Below are positions 26,333-35,284 of a stretch of DNA of 64,000 bases, one piece after another (positions within the stretch are counted from its first letter, which is position 1; the number at the start of each line of letters is the position of its first letter). Below the pieces are notes generated by a model. It was given only the letters and a program-made list of their open reading frames with translations. It searched no databases and had not been told where the DNA came from. The stretch covers positions 1-64,000 of the forward strand of contig NZ_JAUZQD010000022.1 in NCBI RefSeq assembly GCF_030709675.1, in the 5' to 3' direction. Origin of the DNA: Symbioplanes lichenis. GTDB taxonomy: Bacteria; Actinomycetota; Actinomycetes; Mycobacteriales; Micromonosporaceae. The position numbers and the translations under genes were made by a program.

Positions 26333-27412
26333 ATGCGGGTTCCCAAGGCGGCGCTGTGGTCGGTGGCCGCGGCCCTGGTGGTCACCACGGCCGGTTGCGG
26401 CAGCACCCCGGAGACGGTGGCGGCCTCACCCGACCGGGGCACCATCGGCATCGCGATGCCCACCACCAAGTCGGCGCGCTGGGTCGGCGACGGCGACAGC
26501 ATGGTCAAGCAGTTCCAGCAGCTCGGCTACCGGACCGACCTGCAGTACGCCCAGGACGACGTGCAGGCCCAGGTGTCGAGCCTCGAGAAGATGATCGAGG
26601 CCGGCGACAAGGCCCTGGTCATCGGGGCGATCGACGGCACCGCCCTGAAGAGCGTGCTGAGCAAGGCCGCCGCCGCGAAGATCCCGGTCATCTCGTACGA
26701 CCGCCTGATCCGCGATTCGTCCGACGTCTCCTACTACGCCTCCTTCGACAACTTCAAGGTCGGCGTCCTGCAGGCCACCGCGATCGTCGACGCGCTGGGC
26801 CCGGGCGAGCACACCGTCGAGCTGTTCGCGGGCTCGGCCGACGACAACAACGCCAAGTTCTTCTTCGACGGCGCCATGAGCGTGCTGGGCAAGGAGATCA
26901 GCTCCGGCCGGCTCGAGGTGCGCAGCGGCCAGACCGCGTTCGCGAAGGTCACGACCCAGCGCTGGGACGGCGCGGTGGCCAAGAAGCGGATGCAGGCGCT
27001 GCTCGCCGGGCCGTACAAGCAGACGCGGGTCGACGCGGTGCTCTCCCCGTACGACGGCATCAGCCGCGGCATCCTCGAGGCGCTGCAGGAGGCCGGCTAC
27101 GGCCAGGGCGGTCCCGCGCTGCCCGTCGTGACGGGTCAGGACGCCGAGCTGGAGTCGGTCAAGCTCATCGCCTCCGGCAGCCAGACCGAGACGGTCTACA
27201 AGGACACCCGCGAGCTGGCCAAGGTCGCCGTGCAGATGACCAACTCCCTGCTCACCGGGGGTGAGCCCGAGGTGAACGACACCAAACAGTACGACAACGG
27301 TGTGAAGGTGGTCCCGGCGTTCCTGCTGCAGCCGGTGAACGTCGACAAGTCCAACTACGAGCGGGTGCTGGTCGACGGCGGGTACTACACCGCCGCCCAG
27401 CTGGCCGGCTGA
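26333..27412 (+). CDS. Sugar-type periplasmic-binding lipoprotein (XylF/ChvE class) paired with a chemoreceptor
   Basis: The 359-residue lipoprotein (lipobox TTAGC near residue 22) has the Peripla_BP_4 fold: GIAMPTTKSARWVGDG, VIGAIDGTALKSVLSKAA, IPVISYDRLI and an AVLSPYDGISRG block, close to XylF and ChvE. The ATG at 26333 follows GGAGGAG. No permease or ATPase follows; the next gene, 17 bases on, is a methyl-accepting chemotaxis protein. ChvE-type proteins are known to present sugars to chemoreceptors or kinases, so a ligand-presenting role is a reasonable inference. The ligand is likely a pentose or hexose. Confidence 0.9.
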   Translation: MRVPKAALWSVAAALVVTTAGCGSTPETVAASPDRGTIGIAMPTTKSARWVGDGDSMVKQFQQLGYRTDLQYAQDDVQAQVSSLEKMIEAGDKALVIGAIDGTALKSVLSKAAAAKIPVISYDRLIRDSSDVSYYASFDNFKVGVLQATAIVDALGPGEHTVELFAGSADDNNAKFFFDGAMSVLGKEISSGRLEVRSGQTAFAKVTTQRWDGAVAKKRMQALLAGPYKQTRVDAVLSPYDGISRGILEALQEAGYGQGGPALPVVTGQDAELESVKLIASGSQTETVYKDTRELAKVAVQMTNSLLTGGEPEVNDTKQYDNGVKVVPAFLLQPVNVDKSNYERVLVDGGYYTAAQLAG

Positions 27413-27429
27413 CGCGGAGCGGAGCGAGC

Positions 27430-29007
27430 ATGAGGCTCACGAACAAGTTCTACGACCTGCCGGTACGCGTCAAGCTGACCGCTCTGGTCGTCGCCAGCCT
27501 GGCCGCCCTGGCCACCTGTCTGGTCGTCACGGTCGTCAACGACCGCACCGCCGCGCGGACCGCCCAGGAGCTGGCGAACATCAACGCCGCGAGCGCCCTG
27601 GTGCTGCAGCTGGACCGTGAGGCCAGCGAACTCAAGGTCAACGGCCTCGAGGCGGTCATCCGCACCGACCCGGCCGCGCAGAAGTCCCTGCTGGCCGAGC
27701 AGGTCCGCACCACGAACAACCTGCTCGCCCAGCTGGAGAAGGTCGACCTGCCCAGCGGGCTCGACGCCGCCGTCGGGCGCATCAAGAACGTCGCCGCCGA
27801 CTACACCGCCACCCTGACCAGCTTCGTCGACGGCGCGGCAGCCGACCCGGCCAGCGCCCGGCTCTCCTGGGAGCAGATCGGCGTCGACAACTACCTGATC
27901 AGCGCGGTGCTCACCAACGAGCGCACGCTGTTCTCCGAGACGATCGCCCAGGCCGACGCCGCCTCGACGGCCAGCCGCCAGCACGCCGAGCGCATCCTGT
28001 GGCTGGTCATCGGCCTGGCCGCGGTGATCATCTGCGCCCTCGCCTACCTGGTGGTCGCCTCGATCACCCGCCCGCTGCACCGGGTCCGCACGGCCCTGCG
28101 TGCCATGGCCGACGGCGACCTGACCGTCGACACCCAGGTGGAGAGCCGCGACGAGGTCGGCCAGATGGCCCAGGCCCTCGACGAGGCCCAGGCCAACATG
28201 CGCCAGATCGTCTCGTCGGTCGCCGAGTCGGCCCAGTCGGTCGCCGCGGCCGCCGAGGAGATGGCGTCCACCGCCGGCAGCATGGCCGGCTCGGCCGAGC
28301 TGGCCTCCGGGCAGGCCCAGGGCGTGGCCAACGCCGCCGACGGCGTCTCCGAGAACGTCTCGGCCGTCGCCGCCGGCACCCAGGAGATGGGCGCCTCGAT
28401 CCGCGAGATCGCCCGCAACGCCGCCGAGGCCGCCCGCGTCGCCGGTCAGGCCGTCTCGGTCGCCGAGTCGACCACCGCGCAGATCGGCAAGCTGGGCGAG
28501 TCGTCCACCGAGATCGCCACGGTGGTCAAGGTCATCACCTCGATCGCCGAGCAGACCAACCTGCTGGCGCTCAACGCCACCATCGAGGCGGCCCGGGCGG
28601 GCGAGATGGGCAAGGGCTTCGCCGTCGTCGCCGGCGAGGTCAAGGAGCTGGCCCAGGAGACGGCCAAGGCCACCGAGGACATCTCCCGCCGGGTCGCCGC
28701 CATCCAGACCGACACCGCCGGCGCGGTCGAGGCGATCAGCGAGATCAGCACGGTCATCGCCCACATCAACGACTTCCAGGCCACCATCGCCTCGGCCGTC
28801 GAGGAGCAGAACGCCACCACCGAGGAGATGAGCCGCAGCGTCGCCCTCGCCGCCTCGGGCGCCGGCGAGATCGCCAGCAACATCACCGGCCTCGCGGACG
28901 CGACGCGGGTGAGCACGGAGGGCATCGCCCAGTCCCGGCAGGCCGTGAGCGAGCTCAGCACCATGGCGCACAGCCTGCAGTCGCTGGTGGGCCACTTCCG
29001 CTACTGA
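27430..29007 (+). CDS. Methyl-accepting chemotaxis protein
   Basis: The 525-residue receptor has an N-terminal transmembrane helix (about residues 17-38), an extracellular four-helix-like domain of about 150 residues, a second span (about 193-215), a HAMP domain (ITRPLHRVRTALRAMADGDL), and a long coiled-coil signalling domain with the hairpin tip EQTNLLALNATIEAARAGEM. Actinoplanes-type organisms make flagellated zoospores, which fits. It is co-directional with and 17 bases after the sugar-binding lipoprotein gene, and a 13-bp hairpin terminator closes the operon. Confidence 0.95.
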   Translation: MRLTNKFYDLPVRVKLTALVVASLAALATCLVVTVVNDRTAARTAQELANINAASALVLQLDREASELKVNGLEAVIRTDPAAQKSLLAEQVRTTNNLLAQLEKVDLPSGLDAAVGRIKNVAADYTATLTSFVDGAAADPASARLSWEQIGVDNYLISAVLTNERTLFSETIAQADAASTASRQHAERILWLVIGLAAVIICALAYLVVASITRPLHRVRTALRAMADGDLTVDTQVESRDEVGQMAQALDEAQANMRQIVSSVAESAQSVAAAAEEMASTAGSMAGSAELASGQAQGVANAADGVSENVSAVAAGTQEMGASIREIARNAAEAARVAGQAVSVAESTTAQIGKLGESSTEIATVVKVITSIAEQTNLLALNATIEAARAGEMGKGFAVVAGEVKELAQETAKATEDISRRVAAIQTDTAGAVEAISEISTVIAHINDFQATIASAVEEQNATTEEMSRSVALAASGAGEIASNITGLADATRVSTEGIAQSRQAVSELSTMAHSLQSLVGHFRY

Positions 29008-29022
29008 CCGGTTCCGCCGGTG

Positions 29023-29056
29023 CGGGCCCCCGATCTGTGACCGGATCGGGGGCCCG
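29023..29056 (+). terminator. Hairpin terminator after the chemoreceptor gene
   Basis: A perfect 13-bp stem pairs 29023-29035 with 29044-29056 around an 8-base loop, starting 15 bases after the stop codon. There is no clear T-run. Confidence 0.75.
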
Positions 29057-29094
29057 ACCCGTCTATCCCGGCAGAGACCTACGACGGGAGTGCA

Positions 29095-29730
29095 GTGGAG
29101 AACCTGCGGGACCAATTCGAGTACGCGCTCAGCGCCGACCCCGGCGCCGACGCCGGCCGGCTGGCGGACGTGGCGATCGCCGAGGGCGGCCGCGTCCGGC
29201 GGCGCCGGCACCGGATCGCCGTGGCGGGCGTGGCGGCCGCGATCGTGGCCGCCGGCGGCGTGACCGCCGGCGTGCTCCACCAGCCGCGGCCCACCGAGGC
29301 GCTGCGAACCCTGGAAGCGGACGCCCCGGCCCTGGACAATCGAGCGATGCTGCTGGTCGGAGCGTCCTCGGACTGCGAGAACGCGCCGCCCGGCGCCGAC
29401 GCCACAGACCCGGCCCTGTTCCTGACCGCCGCCGCCACCGACGGGCAGAAGTCGGCCCTCGCCGCGGCGCTGCGAGCCGACCCGCGGGTGACCGGCTCCT
29501 TCTTCATGAGCCGCGACCAGGCGTACGACCGGTTCCGCAAGCTGTGGAGCGACAGCCCCGACTTCGTCAAGTCGGTGACCCCGCAGTCCCTGCCCGAGGT
29601 GTTCTACCTCCGCCTGAAGGACGCCACGCAGTACGAGACCTTCAAGCTGGACTACGCCGCCCAGCCCGGCATCCAGGACATCATCGGCTCGGTCTGCCCG
29701 GCGAGCGCACCCATCGGGGGCATCGAGTGA
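29095..29730 (+). CDS. Membrane protein with FtsX-extracellular-like domain, coupled to a SigE-type sigma factor
   Basis: The 211-residue protein has a short cytoplasmic N-terminus, one transmembrane span (about 41-60), and an outer domain matching the FtsX extracellular domain: LRADPRVTGSFFMSRDQAYD, then RFRKLWSDSPDFVKSVTPQS. The rest of FtsX is absent. Its GTGA stop/start overlap with the following sigma gene suggests that it acts as a membrane-bound regulator (anti-sigma-like) of it; this is inference. In many sigma pairs the regulator gene follows, whereas here it precedes. Confidence 0.75.
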   Translation: MENLRDQFEYALSADPGADAGRLADVAIAEGGRVRRRRHRIAVAGVAAAIVAAGGVTAGVLHQPRPTEALRTLEADAPALDNRAMLLVGASSDCENAPPGADATDPALFLTAAATDGQKSALAAALRADPRVTGSFFMSRDQAYDRFRKLWSDSPDFVKSVTPQSLPEVFYLRLKDATQYETFKLDYAAQPGIQDIIGSVCPASAPIGGIE

Positions 29731-30287
29731 CGGAAACCGTGACCCCGTCCCGCCCCGCCGCCGACGCGCGCCCCGCCCGCACCACCCGCCGCCGCGCCCG
29801 CGACGAGGAGTTCACCGCCTTCGTCGAGTCCACCGCCACCCGCCTGCGCCGCAGCGCCTACCTCATGTGCCGCGACTGGCACCTCGCCCAGGACCTGACC
29901 CAGCAGACCTACACCAAGATGTACGCCACCTGGAACCGCATCCGCACCAGCCCCAACCTCGAGAGCTACAGCCGCCGCGTCCTCATGAACCTGGTCTTCG
30001 ACCAGGCGCGAAGCCGCAAGAGCACCGAACTCGTGGTGGCCGACCCGCCCGACCACAGCGCCGGTCCGCCCCCGTCGCCCGAACTGCGCCTGGCCCTGGT
30101 CGACGCCCTGGCCCACCTGCCCCTCGACGACCGCGCCGTCCTGGTGCTCCGCCACGCCGAGGACCACAGCGTCGACACCGTGGCCACGATCCTCGGCCTC
30201 TCCGTGTCGGCGGTGAAGATGCGCAACGCGCGGGCGCTGGCCAAGCTCCGCACCCTGCTGGGCCAGGACTTCCTCGACCCGGAGTGA
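29727..30287 (+). CDS. SigE-family ECF RNA polymerase sigma factor
   Basis: The 186-residue protein has a 25-residue Arg/Pro-rich N-terminal extension, region 2 (RLRRSAYLMCRDWHLAQDLTQQTY) and region 4 (LPLDDRAVLVLRHAEDHSVDTVATILGLS to KMRNARALAKLR). The CRDWHLAQDLTQ segment is typical of the actinobacterial SigE (TIGR02983) group. It overlaps the preceding FtsX-like membrane protein by four bases. Confidence 0.9.
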   Translation: MTETVTPSRPAADARPARTTRRRARDEEFTAFVESTATRLRRSAYLMCRDWHLAQDLTQQTYTKMYATWNRIRTSPNLESYSRRVLMNLVFDQARSRKSTELVVADPPDHSAGPPPSPELRLALVDALAHLPLDDRAVLVLRHAEDHSVDTVATILGLSVSAVKMRNARALAKLRTLLGQDFLDPE

Positions 30288-30291
30288 GATC

Positions 30292-30498
30292 TCAGTTCGC
30301 GGGCCGCCGCCGGGCCCAGATCACATGGACGGCGCAGAGAATCAGCATGAGAACGGCGACGGCGGTCCAGGCCCAGCGGGCGAAGCTCTCGCCGGCCACG
30401 ACGGCGCGGATGCCGGCCAGCACAGCCAGCGCCGGCGGGCCCAGGCCGAACCACTCGGAGTGCTCGGAGAACGTCAAGTCCCTCAGCGCCTGCCGCAT
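30292..30498 (-). CDS. Small two-span membrane protein
   Basis: The 68-residue protein shows two hydrophobic stretches (about residues 20-35 and 43-61) and a basic C-terminus. It is convergent with the sigma gene, four bases from its stop. I do not recognise a family; similar small membrane proteins are frequent in actinobacteria. Confidence 0.5.
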   Translation of the reverse strand: MRQALRDLTFSEHSEWFGLGPPALAVLAGIRAVVAGESFARWAWTAVAVLMLILCAVHVIWARRRPAN

Positions 30499-30835
30499 GC
30501 GGCCAGTCTATGTACGAACGCCCCCTCCGGTGATGGTGGCGGCTGGACCGAGGTGGGGGCCGGCCGGTCGAAGCAGGACCCGACGACGTCGCGGCGGCGG
30601 TGGATCGCCGTGGTCAAGGCGGTGCCCCGCCGCCGCGTGACCCTCGGCGGGCGCGCCTGACCGTCGATCACGGCAGGCCCGTTGTACGAGCAGCCGGACG
30701 CTCCGACATGTCCCGGCGAACCGCCGCCGAGTGGGCCCTGTGTGAACGCGCCGAAGGCACAGCCGGCATGCACCGATCGGTCAGATCATGACCGCGATGC
30801 GGCGGCCTTGATCCCACCCGGGGCACCGTAGGCCG
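30499..30835. other. 337-bp stretch without a recognised gene
   Basis: No open frame with family resemblance, RNA gene or clear repeat is visible. The short frame ending near 30660 lacks a recognisable domain. Confidence 0.5.
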
Positions 30836-31425
30836 ATGGACGCCGCAGCCGAGACCGTCGACCCACTCCTGCAGAGAACAGTCCGGCGACGGCGAGCGTT
30901 CTTCGCCCTTCCGGTTGCCGCCGTCTCCGTGGCAGCGACGCTGCTGCTGTGGGAGACAGTGCGGCTCAACGTGCCGGCCGGCGCCGCCACCGGCCGGCCT
31001 TGGCGGCTGAGGATCCTCGACCTCGAGTCGGCCGCGACGATCGTCACCTTCCTGGGGCTCTTCCTCATCACGCGGGCCCAGTACGCGCAAACCGTCCGAC
31101 CGGCCATCGGGTGGCAGATGCGCAGGAACTCGCGACGGGGCGGACACGCACTGCGCGGGCGAGGAGACGTGCTCGAGATCGCCGTCCACAACGGCGGCGG
31201 CACGGCGGTGATCACGAAGTACGAGTATCGGCTCGCGTGCTCGAAGAGCCCGCGATCCTCGCTCTCCTCGGCCCGGCGGAGAAACGCCGGAGCGGCCCGG
31301 GCAGAGGGCGCCGGATCGGAGCGGACAAGGAACGCCGGATGCGCGCGATCCCGGGACAGTGCGCGAAGCGCTCACCCGCCGAAGCCCCCGGTGAGCGGAT
31401 CCGAGCGTGGCGACACGCGCGGTGA
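30836..31425 (+). pseudogene. Degenerate membrane-protein gene with lost 3' frame
   Basis: The first ~135 codons look like a real protein: two membrane spans (FFALPVAAVSVAATLLLWE and AATIVTFLGLFLITRAQ) then VLEIAVHNGGGTAVITKYEY, a typical beta segment in small membrane-anchored actinobacterial proteins. After about 31240 none of the three frames looks protein-like (Arg/Ser/Pro-rich), and the original frame would run 175 bases antisense into the methyltransferase gene. A frameshift or 3' decay near 31240 is the simplest reading. The family is unknown. Confidence 0.4.
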
Positions 31426-31431
31426 GCGGGG

Positions 31432-32214
31432 TCAGAGGGTGGCGACGCCGGCGACGACGGCCATGCCGTGGGGGTTGCCGTCGCCGCCGCCGGGCCATTC
31501 GTGGACCCAGACCAGGCCGGGGGGTTCGAGGGTGGCGTCGCCGAAGAAGCGGAGGATCTGCTCGCGGGTGCGGCCGTGGGCGGCGGAGACGTCGGTGCGG
31601 CGGTAGAGCGCGGTGATGCCTTCCTCCTCGGCGTCGGCGGGGGTGTCGGAGACGCCGTGGGAGATGACGATGCAGGAGCCGGGGGGCAGGGCGTCGCGCA
31701 GGCGGGCGACCGCGTCGTAGGCGTCGTCGTCGGGGACGAAGTGGAGCATGGCCACGATGAGCAGGCCGACCGGCTGGTCGAGGTCGAGCAGGCGGCGGAC
31801 GACGGGGTGGTCGAGGATGGCGTCGGGGAAGCGCATGTCCGCCTGGACGGCGGCGGCCCACGGGTTGTCCTTGAGGATGTCGGTGCTGTGGGCGACGGCG
31901 ACGGGGTCGAGGTCGACGTAGACGACGCGGGCGTCGGGGATGACGCGCTGGGCGATCTCGTGGACGTTGCCGACGGTGGGGATGCCGCTGCCGATGTCGA
32001 GGAACTGGTGGACGCCGCGGTCGATCATGAACTGGACGGCGCGGGCGAGGAAGGCGCGGTTGGCGCGGGCCATCTCGCCGGCCGTGGGCACCATGGTCAG
32101 CAGGTGCTTGGCGGCCTCGCGGTCGGCGGCGAAATTGTGGTTGCCGCCGAGCAGGGCGTCGTAGATGCGGGCGCTGCTGGGGCGGGCGGAGAAGTCGGAG
32201 TCGGCGGTCGCCAT
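31432..32214 (-). CDS. SAM-dependent methyltransferase, DUF574 (Methyltransf_19) type
   Basis: The 260-residue protein has the DUF574 hallmarks: SARIYDALLGGNHNFAADRE near the N-terminus, QFLDIGSGIPTVGNVHEIAQ as SAM-binding motif I, and VVYVDLDPVAVAHS. The family is expanded in actinomycetes, often next to regulators, with few known substrates. The ATG at 32214 places the conserved block at the usual position; a GTG at 32262 would overlap the upstream gene's stop by four bases and is an alternative. Either way it is the third gene of the sigma / GGDEF-EAL operon. Confidence 0.85.
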   Translation of the reverse strand: MATADSDFSARPSSARIYDALLGGNHNFAADREAAKHLLTMVPTAGEMARANRAFLARAVQFMIDRGVHQFLDIGSGIPTVGNVHEIAQRVIPDARVVYVDLDPVAVAHSTDILKDNPWAAAVQADMRFPDAILDHPVVRRLLDLDQPVGLLIVAMLHFVPDDDAYDAVARLRDALPPGSCIVISHGVSDTPADAEEEGITALYRRTDVSAAHGRTREQILRFFGDATLEPPGLVWVHEWPGGGDGNPHGMAVVAGVATL

Positions 32215-32258
32215 GCCGAGGAACCCTACTCCATTGTGGAGGCCGGGCAGGGGTTCGA

Positions 32259-34280
32259 TCACGAGGCCACCAGTCCGTTCGTCCGGTCACCGGGCACGGT
32301 GATCCATTTTCCCGTACGCCGCAGCAGGCCGGGCACCTGGTGCGGGGTGGCCGGGGCGCCGAGGCGGACCCCCTGCGCGCAGTCGACGCCGGTGCCGGTC
32401 AGCGTGGCCGCGCGCCCGTCGTCGTCCACGCCGTGCACGGTGAGCGTGAGCCCGAGCGCGTGGGCCGTGCGGGCCATCCCGGCGAGCAGGTCGCGGTCGC
32501 TGCCGGCCGCGGCGGGGTGCAGCAGGGCCGCCGGCGTCCGCAGCCCGTGCACCGGCAGCTCGCGCAGGGCGGCCAGGCTCGTGGCACCGGTGCCGAAGTC
32601 GTCGAGCACGATCCGCACCCCGAGCTCGGCCAGCGCGGTGAGCACGATGAGGCTGTGCGAGCCCGCGGGTACGGCGTCGAGGCCGGACAACTGCAGGTGC
32701 AGGCGCTCGGGCGGCAGCCCGCTGGCTCCGAGCGCCTCGCGCACGATCTCGGCGGCGTCGGGGTAGCCGATCTGGTAGACCGGCACGTCGACGGCGATGA
32801 ACGGGCCGTCCCACTGCATCGCCTGCCGGCACGCCTGGTGGAGCAGCCCGGCGGCCAGCCGGGTGGTGAGCTCCCGGTCGCCGGTGAGCTGCCCGATGCG
32901 GGTCAGGTCGAGGGTGCCCAGGTGCGGGTGGCGCCAGGCGACGCGGGTGTGCAGCCCGGCGACCCGCCCGGTGCCGAGCGTGACGATCGGCTGGTAGGTG
33001 GCGGGCCCGGTGACCAGGCCGGAGACGCTCGTGCCGCCGCGGGGCGAGGCGCCGGTGGGCTGCGGGTCGTAGACGGCCCAGCCGGTGCTGCCGGAGCGGG
33101 CGTGCCGCAGGGCGATCTCGGCGTCGAGCAGGATGCGGGTGGGGTCGAGGTCGCCGGCGGGCACGTCGACCACGCCGACGCAGGCGAGCAGGGGGGCGGT
33201 GCGGCCGGTGCCGGGCAGCGACGCCGGCTCGGCGAGCATGCGGGTGACGCGCTCGGCGACGTCGGCGACGTGGGCCAGGCCGCCGCTGTCCTCGACCAGC
33301 AGGGCGAACGTGGCACTGCCGTGCCGGGCGAGCAGGTAGTCGGGGTGGCGGGCGACGAGCTGCAGCCGCCGGGCCACCTCGGCCAGCACGTGGTCGGCGG
33401 CCTCGGTGCCGTACTCCTCGCCGGCGGCGGCGTGCCCGCCCAGCTCGATCAGGCACAACCCGGCGTGCCGGGCGGGGTCGTCGCCGTGGGCGGCCTGGCG
33501 CAGCCGCTGCACCAGGCGGCTCTTGTTGGCCAGGCCGGTGACCGGGTCGAAGTGGGCGAGGCGCCGGTAGCGAGCCTCGCTGTTCTGCAGGGCGACCTGG
33601 TACTCGCGGGCGGCGCGCTGGGTGGCGCGGTGCAGCGACTCCTGCTGGGCGAGGGTGCGGGCCTGCAGCGCGGCGGCGAACCCGGCGGCGAAGGCCCCCG
33701 CGACCTGCCGGGCGGGCCGCGGCACGGTGTCGCCGTCGGCCAGCTGGTCGAGCACGACGCTCATCGTGCCGGGCAGCGCCTCGTGCCGCCCGATGCCCAG
33801 CGCCACCACCTCGGTGCCGATCCGGTAGGCGGCGGCGAGATCGGCCGGGACCGCCCGGGCGGCGGCGGTGAGCTCGGCCGCGTACCCGTCGAGGGCCTGA
33901 ACCGCGGCCTGCTCGCCGATCGGCAGATAGACCCCCGCGGCGGTGGCGGCGGCGAGCCAGCTGTGGCCGGCCGTGTCGCCGGGCGTGACCGCGGCGGGCA
34001 TCGGCGCCAGGTCGACCGGGGTGGGCGGGCGGACGCTGAGCACCGTGCGGGCGGCCCGGTCGAGGGCGGCGTCGGTGTACTCGACGGCGGTGATCCGGGC
34101 GGCGTCGACGATGCCGTCGGCGCGGCGGCGGGCGTCCTCGATCAGCCGGTCGCAGGCGGTGTCGCCGGCGGGCGCGGGCACCGGCTCGTAGCCGCACTCG
34201 CCCAGGATCTGGTTCAGCGCCGCGATCATCATCGCGGGCGTGAGCAGCTCGGGATCCTCGCGCGGGTCCGGCTGGGCCAT
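32259..34280 (-). CDS. Degenerate GGDEF-EAL tandem protein
   Basis: The 673-residue protein has an N-terminal helical region (about 1-245), then a GGDEF fold (HFDPVTGLANKSRLVQRLR to HARSGSTGWAVYDP) and an EAL fold. The GGDEF active-site loop reads ARHGSATFAL, so the catalytic signature is lost. The EAL start is GLHTRVAWRH rather than EALxRW, although DDFGTG is kept. It is therefore probably a c-di-GMP-binding or structural protein rather than an enzyme. Its ATG overlaps the sigma gene's stop (TGATG), and it precedes the methyltransferase. Confidence 0.85.
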   Translation of the reverse strand: MAQPDPREDPELLTPAMMIAALNQILGECGYEPVPAPAGDTACDRLIEDARRRADGIVDAARITAVEYTDAALDRAARTVLSVRPPTPVDLAPMPAAVTPGDTAGHSWLAAATAAGVYLPIGEQAAVQALDGYAAELTAAARAVPADLAAAYRIGTEVVALGIGRHEALPGTMSVVLDQLADGDTVPRPARQVAGAFAAGFAAALQARTLAQQESLHRATQRAAREYQVALQNSEARYRRLAHFDPVTGLANKSRLVQRLRQAAHGDDPARHAGLCLIELGGHAAAGEEYGTEAADHVLAEVARRLQLVARHPDYLLARHGSATFALLVEDSGGLAHVADVAERVTRMLAEPASLPGTGRTAPLLACVGVVDVPAGDLDPTRILLDAEIALRHARSGSTGWAVYDPQPTGASPRGGTSVSGLVTGPATYQPIVTLGTGRVAGLHTRVAWRHPHLGTLDLTRIGQLTGDRELTTRLAAGLLHQACRQAMQWDGPFIAVDVPVYQIGYPDAAEIVREALGASGLPPERLHLQLSGLDAVPAGSHSLIVLTALAELGVRIVLDDFGTGATSLAALRELPVHGLRTPAALLHPAAAGSDRDLLAGMARTAHALGLTLTVHGVDDDGRAATLTGTGVDCAQGVRLGAPATPHQVPGLLRRTGKWITVPGDRTNGLVAS

Positions 34281-34924
34281 CAGCTCTCCCCTGGGTCGGT
34301 TCCGGGCGTGGGGCGGGGGGTGCGTTGCTCCGGGATCGCCCGCCACAGCGCCACGGCCTGCTTGCGGCCCAGCTTGAGCGCGGTGCGCACGGCCTCGGGG
34401 GTCTTGCCGACCCGGGCGGCGATCTCCGACGGGGTCAGGCCCTGCGCGGACAGCTCGAGGGCCTCGCGGCGCGCCGGGGGCAGCTGGGCCAGCACGCCGG
34501 AGAACCACTCCTCGGTCTCGTAGGCGGTCAGCTCGGGGTCGTCGGCCCGGCCCTCGGTGAGCTCGGCCATGTCGGGCACGAGCACCTCGTCGCCCGGGCC
34601 GCCGGCACGGCGCTGCTTGAGCCAGTGGGAGCGGGCGGCCGTGCGCACCCAGGCGACCGGGTGGGTCAGCTCGGGCCAGCGGCGCAGCGCCTCGCGGATG
34701 GCCTCGGCGACGGCGTCCTGGGCCTCCCAGCGGTTGGCGCCCTCGCGCATGAGGGTACGCACCAGCCCCTCCCAGTAGCGCCGGAAGAAGTCCTCGATCT
34801 CCCCGGCCGGCGGCGGGTTGGCGATGGCCGGCGCCGGCTCGACGGCGGATCCGGCGCGGCCCTCGGGCCGGGCCGCGGGCCCCGGGTCGTCGCCCACGCC
34901 GTGCGCCTCGTGCGCGTCGACCAC
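34280..34924 (-). CDS. ECF-type RNA polymerase sigma factor
   Basis: The 214-residue protein has an extended, Pro/Ala-rich N-terminus (about 40 residues), region 2 (RYWEGLVRTLMREGANRWEA) and region 4 (LPPARREALELSAQGLTPSE to KTPEAVRTALKLGRKQAV). GTG at 34924 is preferred to the adjacent TTG because GGAGG lies six to seven bases upstream. No anti-sigma gene is adjacent; the coupled degenerate GGDEF-EAL gene may have that role, which would be unusual. Confidence 0.82.
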   Translation of the reverse strand: MVDAHEAHGVGDDPGPAARPEGRAGSAVEPAPAIANPPPAGEIEDFFRRYWEGLVRTLMREGANRWEAQDAVAEAIREALRRWPELTHPVAWVRTAARSHWLKQRRAGGPGDEVLVPDMAELTEGRADDPELTAYETEEWFSGVLAQLPPARREALELSAQGLTPSEIAARVGKTPEAVRTALKLGRKQAVALWRAIPEQRTPRPTPGTDPGES

Positions 34925-35284
34925 CAAATGCCTCCGTTCGCCGCCGGACTCCCTCTAGTTAGGTCTCCGGAGGCGGTCCGGCGTGACAGCCGTGGCCAAG
35001 ATTCTTTTCGGTCACCGCGAGACACCGGCGCCGGACGTGAGGCACGCCACGTGTCGCGCGTGGACCACTTACGGTCATCGCCGGTCGCCCGATAATCCGA
35101 CAGGCGGGCAGGACACGGGTATTCCCACTCCCCGCCCGGGGCGGGCCCGGCATGGACGCTTTCGGACACTCGGTGTCGACATGCCGACGCGGGTACCCCG
35201 GCCGGAGGAGGGCCGGGTGCCGCGACGGGCGCCCGGCTGGCAAGATCGGTATAGACGGACGTGACCACGTGCAGGGGAGGCTCG
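34925..35284. other. 360-bp divergent promoter region, no gene seen
   Basis: It separates the sigma-factor operon from the phosphoesterase. It holds a short GC inverted repeat (CCCGCC/GGCGGG near 35131-35146) and no convincing reading frame or RNA gene. Confidence 0.45.

Noticed and set aside
32240..32275. tRNA-like GGTTCGATC motif
   Set aside because: No acceptor stem or anticodon arm can be drawn; it lies in coding sequence.
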